A stretch of 7,287 bases of DNA from JBDTLH01 sp039934875 (GTDB lineage Bacteria > Acidobacteriota > Terriglobia > Terriglobales > Acidobacteriaceae), in contig JBDTLH010000379.1 in NCBI GenBank assembly GCA_039934875.1, forward strand, positions 1 through 7,287, given 5' to 3'. Made by a program: the position numbers and the translations under genes. Positions 1 to 4,967 of this stretch are shown here, in pieces (position 1 is the first letter of the stretch; the number at the start of each line of letters is the position of its first letter). The notes beneath the pieces are model-generated. The model did no database searches. It was not told the origin of the DNA and worked only from the letters and a program-made list of their open reading frames with translations.

Positions 1-2283
1 GATCCACTGCTCCGCCGGCAACGCGCTTACGCTATATGCCATCGGCGCGCCGTTGTAGGTCGTGAAGACGGCGCTGCCATTCGCCAGGGATGCGGTCACC
101 GTGTTCGCGCCCGCCGATTGGATGAGCGCTCCACTCTGCGCCTCGCCCGCTTCATCGGTGAAGATATTGCACACGCTTCCCCCGCAGGCGGTCAGCGCCA
201 CCGTAGCCGGAGACGCGCGGAAGACCACAGCCTCGCCCGCCAAAGGTGTGCCATCGCTCGCCAGCACCCGTACTCGCAGCTTCTGCGAGCTCACGCTGCC
301 CAGCGCCACCGTCCCTGAAGCCCCTGGAGAGAGCAGCACGATGGTTGCCGCCGCGTCCCCGATCTGCAATGCCTGATACATCGCCGCCACCGCTCCGGTC
401 ACCGAATCGCGCAGTGCAATGTCATAGACGCCATCCGCCAGCGCCGGAAGCGCGACGACCATGCGGGTAGCCGACACCGATTTCACGATCGCCGGAACTC
501 CGCCGATCGCGACCGTCGCAGCAGCGGTAAATCCCTTGCCCAGTACCGTGATCGTGCCCTGTCCGGATGGGGCCCGCGCCGGCAGTGCCGCGTCTGCGTA
601 AAACAGCCGCGCGACGTAGGCATAGTCGGGACGCCCATCGCCGCGCATGTCCGCGATGCCGACCGTCACCACATCGTCCGCGCTGGTCACTGCATTCAAC
701 CAGGTAACGCCGGTTGCCGATGAGTCAAAAGGCGCTGAGGCCACCACCGCGGGTGAACCTGCGGGGTCGCTCGCGTTCCACGCCCCCAGCGCCGGAGCGA
801 GCTTCGATTGCGTCGCGTGCTGAGCCTCGTCCACAGCCGTAACTTCCACAGAGAAGGACCGGTTGGCGCGCGCCAGGAACTTGAAATAATCGGTGTGCCC
901 ATAGGTGCCTAGGCTCGATACCCACATCCCTGATTTTGGCAGCGACAGCGGCGCCACCTGCCGCGAGTCTTTGCCCGCGAACTGAGGCGCGGCGCTGCTC
1001 CCCTGCATCGCGATATCCAGCGGGAGATCAGATCCCGCGCCGACCGCGCCGATCACCACCGGCATGAAGCTGCCCGAAGGAGTGACCCCCGCCCACTCAT
1101 AAGGTCCCACCACCAACTCGCCGCTGTAGAGCGGATCCACCGGCTCCACTGAAATTTGATAGCTCGCCTGCGGTTGCCCTGGCGGCAGCGGCAGCCCGGC
1201 AATCTCGTAATAGCCGGCAAGCGCCGGGTCGTCACCGCCGAAGCGATCCAACCTGGCTCCGGCGGCGTCCGTATATCCGGTAATGGGGTTTCCGGCGTTG
1301 CCATGGAAGAGAAATCCGGAGACGCAACTCACCGCAACCATGCGCGACGGCTGCCCGGTATTGGGGTCGATCAGGCGCGCCACTACATTCACCCCCTGCA
1401 TGCCTGCGCCACTGGCGAATAGCACCCGCCCCGATATGCGCACCGTCGTCTCGCGAGACAAAAATTTGCTGGATGGGGGCCACTCCCCAATGTTCGCCGC
1501 CGTCACCGGATAGAGCCGCGAGACCGCCGCTATATCATCCGCCCGCAGCGCGGAATCATACAAGCAGTGGTCGGTGCACCATCCCTCAAGCGGATGCATG
1601 CGCGGGTAACCCGCAAAATCCGCCGAGGTGACGGTGGGTATGCCGGTGACCACATTATCATTGACTTGCGACCAGCCGATGCCGAGCAGCCGTCCCATTT
1701 TGCGCAACAGCGCAAATTGCAACTGCGCGGTCGAGGAGAAGCAGTTGCCGTTCAGTACCAGTACCGCATGCGCGAAGTGTCCATCGCTGGCGTAGGAATC
1801 GATATAAGAGATCACGGCGTTGGTTGAGCACTCGACGGGATCGCTCGCGCCCGCGCCATAGAAGAGATCGGTGATCGCGCCGCCGTTATCATAGATGACG
1901 GTCAGGAATTCGCCGTTTGCGCCGGCCTGTGCATCCGCCGGAAGTTCGAGCACGCCATTCCACAGGGAGACGTTTGCGCCGCTCACGTCTTCGACCAGCA
2001 CTCCCGCGTGCTGCGTGCTCAGGGCGGCGGTCGGCGCCTGGGTCCACTGCTGCAACGCCCATGCCACCGCCTGGTCAGCGTCGCTGCCCGTGATATTTGC
2101 GTTGAGGTCGCCCTGATCGGTCCAGTAGCGCAGTACCCCATTCCGCCATAGGATGGGCTTGCCGCGCACCGCCGAATCAAATCCGCTGCCCGCGATTTTA
2201 TAGACGCCGGCCGCATGAGAATTGCAGCACCCCGCGAAGGCGATCGTTAGCAGCGTGATCCAGAGCCGGATGAAGTCGCGCAT
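1..2283 (-). CDS. Secreted matrixin-fold protein with IPT/TIG and Ig-like domains, zinc site degenerate (partial, 3' end outside window)
   Basis: The frame is open from ATG at 2283 to base 1 (761 codons, no stop), so the C-terminus is missing. Residues 1-25 are an export signal (hydrophobic 7-18). Cleavage could follow HAA at 25, or Cys19 (FAGC) could be a weak lipobox. Residues 27-262 resemble matrixin/metzincin peptidases: an early strand (RYWTDQGDL), a Met-turn-like PRMHP at 227-231, and a DDIAAVSRLYP end at 249-259. The zinc helix reads RKMGRLLGIGW (194-204), so the H/E/H/H of HExxHxxGxxH are R/K/R/W and peptidase activity is unlikely. Later parts are a carboxypeptidase-regulatory-like beta domain (about 282-385), a PPC-like segment (about 450-560, DYFKF at 465), an IPT/TIG domain (about 574-650) and an invasin-like Ig domain (about 666-745, with Cys700 and Cys705). 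The role is probably binding or adhesion at the cell surface (inference). An in-frame stop at 2302-2304 limits the start to ATG 2283, the adjacent GTG 2286 or TTG 2301. No clear Shine-Dalgarno precedes it. Confidence 0.88.
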   Translation of the reverse strand, partial: MRDFIRLWITLLTIAFAGCCNSHAAGVYKIAGSGFDSAVRGKPILWRNGVLRYWTDQGDLNANITGSDADQAVAWALQQWTQAPTAALSTQHAGVLVEDVSGANVSLWNGVLELPADAQAGANGEFLTVIYDNGGAITDLFYGAGASDPVECSTNAVISYIDSYASDGHFAHAVLVLNGNCFSSTAQLQFALLRKMGRLLGIGWSQVNDNVVTGIPTVTSADFAGYPRMHPLEGWCTDHCLYDSALRADDIAAVSRLYPVTAANIGEWPPSSKFLSRETTVRISGRVLFASGAGMQGVNVVARLIDPNTGQPSRMVAVSCVSGFLFHGNAGNPITGYTDAAGARLDRFGGDDPALAGYYEIAGLPLPPGQPQASYQISVEPVDPLYSGELVVGPYEWAGVTPSGSFMPVVIGAVGAGSDLPLDIAMQGSSAAPQFAGKDSRQVAPLSLPKSGMWVSSLGTYGHTDYFKFLARANRSFSVEVTAVDEAQHATQSKLAPALGAWNASDPAGSPAVVASAPFDSSATGVTWLNAVTSADDVVTVGIADMRGDGRPDYAYVARLFYADAALPARAPSGQGTITVLGKGFTAAATVAIGGVPAIVKSVSATRMVVALPALADGVYDIALRDSVTGAVAAMYQALQIGDAAATIVLLSPGASGTVALGSVSSQKLRVRVLASDGTPLAGEAVVFRASPATVALTACGGSVCNIFTDEAGEAQSGALIQSAGANTVTASLANGSAVFTTYNGAPMAYSVSALPAEQWI

Positions 2284-2327
2284 CACCCATACTGCTGCAA
2301 CTATGCTGCCAGTATCAGCGTGATCTC

Positions 2328-2356
2328 ATTAGAATTTGCAAACCTGGAAGTTGCAA
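2328..2356 (-). promoter_or_regulatory. Candidate sigma70-type promoter for the secreted matrixin-fold gene
   Basis: Reading the minus strand, TTGCAA (2356-2351) is followed by exactly 17 bases and then TCTAAT (2333-2328). These match TTGACA at 4 of 6 and TATAAT at 5 of 6. Transcription would begin near 2321, leaving a leader of about 38 nt before the ATG at 2283. I found no comparably good promoter on the plus strand of the same 202-bp intergenic region. The call is from consensus only. Confidence 0.4.
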
Positions 2357-2363
2357 ACCTGGA
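2336..2363. repeat. Two exact copies of a 13-bp direct repeat over the promoter (possible operator)
   Basis: TTGCAAACCTGGA occurs at 2336-2348 and again at 2351-2363, separated by AG, giving a 15-bp period. The right-hand copy contains the -35 hexamer of the minus-strand promoter candidate, and the left-hand copy lies in its spacer. The sites also lie about 120-150 bp upstream of the plus-strand small gene. Direct repeats placed this way can bind a regulator in tandem, but a replication-slippage duplication would look the same. Confidence 0.5.
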
Positions 2364-2485
2364 TCTACAGACCCCTCGGGGCAAAGCAGAAAATTACAGC
2401 CCGCAACATAACGCAATCCTAAAGCCCGCCAAATTCAGGCGCCCTTAAGCTCCTCGCGCAGACGATTAGAAGAGGCCAGCCCCTC

Positions 2486-2617
2486 ATGCCGCATCTAAAT
2501 TTCCGTAAACTCGCAAACAAATTTACCCCGGACGAACTTCTACTCGCCATCATTCTCGCCCTCTTGGTCATCCTGACGATGATCATCTCCTTCGCACTCT
2601 TCCACGTGCACCCGTAA
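2486..2617 (+). CDS. Small single-pass membrane protein, 43 residues, unknown function
   Basis: ATG at 2486 opens a 43-codon frame ending in TAA at 2615-2617. A purine-rich AGAAGAGG (2468-2475) sits 10 nt before the ATG and can serve as ribosome binding site. The peptide has a short basic N-terminus (FRKLANKF, residues 6-13), an acidic pair at 16-17 (TPDELL) and then an uninterrupted hydrophobic stretch at about 18-39, ending in a short tail FHVHP with two histidines. This fits one inner-membrane helix with the basic end in the cytoplasm. It lies 100 bp upstream of murI on the same strand and could share its transcript. I do not recognise a family. Support for it being real comes from the ribosome site, the clear helix and its position in otherwise empty DNA. 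Confidence 0.55.
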   Translation: MPHLNFRKLANKFTPDELLLAIILALLVILTMIISFALFHVHP

Positions 2618-2624
2618 CCGCCAG

Positions 2625-2644
2625 AGGCAACCATTCGGTTGCCT
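2625..2644 (+). other. Perfect 8-bp hairpin after the small membrane gene, upstream of murI
   Basis: AGGCAACC (2625-2632) and GGTTGCCT (2637-2644) pair perfectly around the loop ATTC. It begins 7 nt after the small gene's stop codon. No T-run follows on the plus strand, and none follows on the minus strand, so it is not a standard intrinsic terminator. It could be an RNA processing or stability element between the small gene and murI, or a protein-binding palindrome. Confidence 0.5.
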
Positions 2645-2702
2645 GAAAGAGGTCCAAAAGAATGTCTCTCGACAGGTTTGCGCGCGTTTTTTGCGCGATT
2701 TC

Positions 2703-2706
2703 GGAG
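2703..2706 (+). promoter_or_regulatory. Ribosome binding site that fixes the murI start at ATG 2718
   Basis: GGAG lies 11 nt before the ATG at 2718. The frame stays open upstream to a TTG at 2691, which would add nine residues, but that TTG has no good ribosome site and the added residues precede the canonical MKIGVFDSG start of the family. A small GC hairpin (CGCGC 2681-2685 with GCGCG 2693-2697, T-rich loop) sits just upstream of the GGAG. Confidence 0.6.
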
Positions 2707-2717
2707 CAAAATTGGCC

Positions 2718-3527
2718 ATGAAAATCGGCGTATTCGACTCCGGCTTCGGAGGCCTCACTGTCCTCCGTTCCCTGCTCTCAATCGTCCCCCAGGCCGACTA
2801 TCTCTACCTCGGAGATTCCGCCCGTCTCCCCTATGGTTCGAAGTCGCCGCAAACCGTCGCCCACTACGCCGCTTCCAGCGCTAAGTTCCTCCATACAAAA
2901 GGGATAGAGCTGCTCGTGATCGCCTGCAACAGCGCCTCCGCCGTGGCCCTGGACGCCATCCGCTCAGCCGTACCCATCCCGGTGATTGGGGTGATCGAAC
3001 CCGGCGCAACCACCGCCGCGAACCTCTCCCGCACCCGCCGGGTCTGCGTCATCGGCACACAAGCCACCATTGCCAGCCACGCCTACTCTAACGCCTTGCA
3101 AACACACGGCTTAGAAGTAAAAGAGAAGGCATGTCCCCTGCTCGTTCCGCTGGTCGAAGAGGGCTGGACCGATCATCCCGTCACCGAGCAAGTCGCGCGC
3201 ATCTACCTGCAGGAACTCTTCTCTGAGTGCGAAGCCTCCTGGATTGATGGAGTTGCCGCGGACACCCTGGTTCTGGGATGCACTCATTACCCGCTGCTAA
3301 AGCCGCTTCTATCGCGGATTTTGCCTGAGGATATGCAGATGGTGGACTCCGCCGACGCCGTCGCCCACCAGGTTGCGCTGGTCGCAGACTTAAACCAGCG
3401 CTTCAAAGTATCTGCCGGAAGTTGTTCATTCTTCGCCACGGATTCACTCGAGAAGTTTCGTACCCTGGGCGCACGGTTCTTGGGCCAGGAGATTGCGGCG
3501 GTAGAGTTGGTCACCCTGCCGGAGTAG
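2718..3527 (+). CDS. murI: Glutamate racemase
   Basis: This cytoplasmic, cofactor-independent racemase interconverts L- and D-glutamate, supplying the D-glutamate that MurD adds to UDP-MurNAc-L-Ala. From ATG 2718 the protein has 269 residues, usual for the family. Visible motifs are the N-terminal DSGFGG with Asp7, the GDSARLPYG loop (32-40), the first catalytic cysteine in ACNSAS (Cys70), IEPG near 93-96, and the second catalytic cysteine in GCTHYPLL (Cys188, His190). All the acid/base residues of a two-cysteine racemase are therefore present. The family more often reads CNTAS, and the Ser here is a mild substitution. The gene follows the small membrane-protein frame by 100 bp and precedes fabI by 51 bp on the same strand, so co-transcription is plausible. 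Aspartate racemase is related, but the GDSARxPYG and GCTHYPLL signatures favour MurI. Confidence 0.96.
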   Translation: MKIGVFDSGFGGLTVLRSLLSIVPQADYLYLGDSARLPYGSKSPQTVAHYAASSAKFLHTKGIELLVIACNSASAVALDAIRSAVPIPVIGVIEPGATTAANLSRTRRVCVIGTQATIASHAYSNALQTHGLEVKEKACPLLVPLVEEGWTDHPVTEQVARIYLQELFSECEASWIDGVAADTLVLGCTHYPLLKPLLSRILPEDMQMVDSADAVAHQVALVADLNQRFKVSAGSCSFFATDSLEKFRTLGARFLGQEIAAVELVTLPE

Positions 3528-3578
3528 CCGAACTTCGAGAAATTCCAACCGGACTGAAACTGAGTTAACCTACTTCTT

Positions 3579-4346
3579 ATGATCAATTTGCAAGGACGTA
3601 ACGCGGTTGTCTTCGGGGTCGCCAATAAGCGCAGCATAGCGTGGGCGATTGCGCAGAAGTTGCAAGCCGCCGGGGCCAGGCTCGCCATCACCTATCAAAA
3701 CGAGCGCCTGGCGCAGGAGGCGCACGAGCTGATTACCGCGCTGCCCAAGGCGGAGGCGTTTCAGTGCGATGTATCGAACGATGCCGAGATCAAATCGCTG
3801 TTTGAGCAGCTTAAGGCGCGTTATGGGACGCTGCACACGCTGGTGCACTCAGTCGCCTATGCGCCTGCCGAGGAGTTGAAGGGCGCGTTTATCGAGACCT
3901 CGCGGGAGGGGTTCCGCATCGCCCACGACGTTAGCGTGTATTCGCTGGTGGCGCTGGCGCGCGCGGCCGCTCCGTTGATGACGGAGGGGGGCAGCATTAT
4001 AACTATGAGCTATTACGGCGCGGAGAAGGTGGTCCCCAAATATAACGTGATGGGAGTGGCTAAGGCGGCGCTCGAAGCCAGCACTCGCTATCTCGCCTAT
4101 GACCTCGGCGCGCGGAAGATACGGGTGAACGCCATCTCCGCCGGCCCGATCAAAACATTGGCGGCGCGCGGCATCTCCGGCTTCGGGGACATGCTGAAGG
4201 CACAGGCGGAGCGAGCGCCGCTGAAGCGCAACGTGGAAGCGGACGAGGTGGGCAACACCGCGCTCTATCTGGCGTCCGACCTCTCGACCGGGACCACCGG
4301 AGAGACGATTTACGTGGATTGCGGCTACAACATCATGGGGTTCTAA
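3579..4346 (+). CDS. fabI: Enoyl-[acyl-carrier-protein] reductase (NADH-type), FabI
   Basis: FabI reduces trans-2-enoyl-ACP, the last step of each type II fatty-acid elongation cycle, in the cytoplasm. The 255-residue length is typical. The N-terminus has the divergent dinucleotide-binding segment GVANKRSIAWAIA (13-25) that separates FabI from ordinary short-chain dehydrogenases, followed by CDV (63-65). The active site is SYYGAE...Y-x6-K with Tyr145, Tyr155 and Lys162, one less than E. coli Tyr146/Tyr156/Lys163. The substrate-loop region is at about 190-212 (AGPIKTLAARG, Phe202). At the triclosan-contact Gly93 of E. coli this protein has Ala93, as some other FabI enzymes do. An in-frame TGA at 3561-3563 leaves ATG 3579 as the only usual start, and no good Shine-Dalgarno precedes it. 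Translation may therefore depend on coupling or a weak leader in the 51-bp gap after murI. The gene ends in tandem TAA TAA. Confidence 0.96.
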   Translation: MINLQGRNAVVFGVANKRSIAWAIAQKLQAAGARLAITYQNERLAQEAHELITALPKAEAFQCDVSNDAEIKSLFEQLKARYGTLHTLVHSVAYAPAEELKGAFIETSREGFRIAHDVSVYSLVALARAAAPLMTEGGSIITMSYYGAEKVVPKYNVMGVAKAALEASTRYLAYDLGARKIRVNAISAGPIKTLAARGISGFGDMLKAQAERAPLKRNVEADEVGNTALYLASDLSTGTTGETIYVDCGYNIMGF

Positions 4347-4389
4347 TAAGTGTCGCCGGCAGAAGCGCAACGCTTGGCTTTCGCGCGCT

Positions 4390-4950
4390 CTACTCCCGCA
4401 GCGCCTGCGACGGCTCCACGCTGGCTGCGCGCATGGCAGGCACTGCGGAAGCGGCGAGCGCCAATAACAAGATCACGACCGCCACAAACGTAAGCACCAG
4501 CGGATCAAAGGGACTGACTCCGAAGAGGAGAGAACGCAGTAGCTGCGAGGCGGCGACCGCTCCCAGCAGCCCGAGGCCACAGCCCACCGCAGCCAGTTTT
4601 GCTCCTGAGGTGAGCACCAGCTTCACGATGTCCGCTCGCCGCGAACCAAGCGCCAACCGCATCGCCATCTCCTGGGTGCGCAGCGCCACCGAGAATGCGA
4701 TGACGCTATAGATTCCCAATACCGCCAGCAACACTGCGGCGATGGCGAACGCGGAGATCAGCGCGGTGTTGAAGCGCCGCGCCCCCTCGCTATCGGAGAC
4801 AGCTTGTCTCATCGGCGCCCATAACTGGCTGGCATTCACATGCCCAGGCAGCAGCGGGAACTCGAAGCTGCGAGGCATTACGCCGATCATCACATAGGGT
4901 TTACGGTCGAGCAAAATTTTTCTTCCCAGCACCTGCGGGTCCCCATGCAT
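4390..4950 (-). CDS. ADOP-type FtsX/MacB permease, truncated and internally deleted (probable gene remnant)
   Basis: The 186-codon frame matches two separated parts of the roughly 800-residue ADOP permeases (acidobacterial duplicated orphan permease). Residues 1-46 are a piece of the first periplasmic MacB core (GDPQVLGRKI, GVMPRSFEFP, LWAPM). From about residue 47 (MRQAVSDS...RRFN) it is the last FtsX domain, with three membrane helices at about 61-87, 116-137 and 151-172, and the typical FGVSPFDP and PAMRAASVEPSQALRE ending. The first membrane helix, most of core one, the middle FtsX domain and most of core two are missing. No frameshift or internal stop is present, so a short membrane protein could still be made. 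A GGAAGGG at 4961-4955 lies 4 nt before ATG 4950, but those bases also encode the conserved-looking WKG in the permease frame. A working transporter is unlikely. Its stop lies 43 bp from the end of fabI, convergent. Confidence 0.85.
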   Translation of the reverse strand: MHGDPQVLGRKILLDRKPYVMIGVMPRSFEFPLLPGHVNASQLWAPMRQAVSDSEGARRFNTALISAFAIAAVLLAVLGIYSVIAFSVALRTQEMAMRLALGSRRADIVKLVLTSGAKLAAVGCGLGLLGAVAASQLLRSLLFGVSPFDPLVLTFVAVVILLLALAASAVPAMRAASVEPSQALRE

Positions 4951-4954
4951 CTGG

Positions 4955-4961
4955 CCCTTCC
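4955..4961 (-). promoter_or_regulatory. Shine-Dalgarno-like GGAAGGG before the permease remnant
   Basis: On the minus strand GGAAGGG lies between the stop of the large upstream gene (TAG, 4970-4968) and ATG 4950, with a 4-nt spacer, which is a little short. It may let the remnant be translated by coupling. It is probably fortuitous, because these bases read Trp-Lys-Gly in frame with the permease. Confidence 0.3.
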
Positions 4962-4967
4962 AGGGAG

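Noticed and set aside
2372..2381. CCCCTCGGGG as a hairpin or operator in the divergent intergenic region
   Set aside because: The stem is only 3 bp with a 4-nt loop, which is expected by chance in GC-rich DNA.
2394..2422. TTACAG-N17-TCCTAA as a plus-strand promoter for the small gene and murI
   Set aside because: The -35 match is only about two bases, so it is not distinguishable from chance.
2419..2709. 96-codon minus-strand open frame across the murI leader
   Set aside because: It overlaps the small membrane gene and hairpin on the opposite strand, has low-quality basic composition, and shows no motif.
2691..2717. Upstream TTG start for murI
   Set aside because: The nine extra residues lie before the usual MKIGVFDSG start, and the GGAG at 2703-2706 is well placed for ATG 2718.
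3849..4370. 173-codon minus-strand open frame opposite fabI
   Set aside because: It is fully antisense to a confidently assigned fabI, has Arg/His-rich composition, and shows no motif.
4363..4375. AAGCG-CAA-CGCTT hairpin between convergent fabI and the permease remnant as a terminator
   Set aside because: The stem is only 5 bp with a 3-nt loop and no T-run on either strand, so it is too weak to call.
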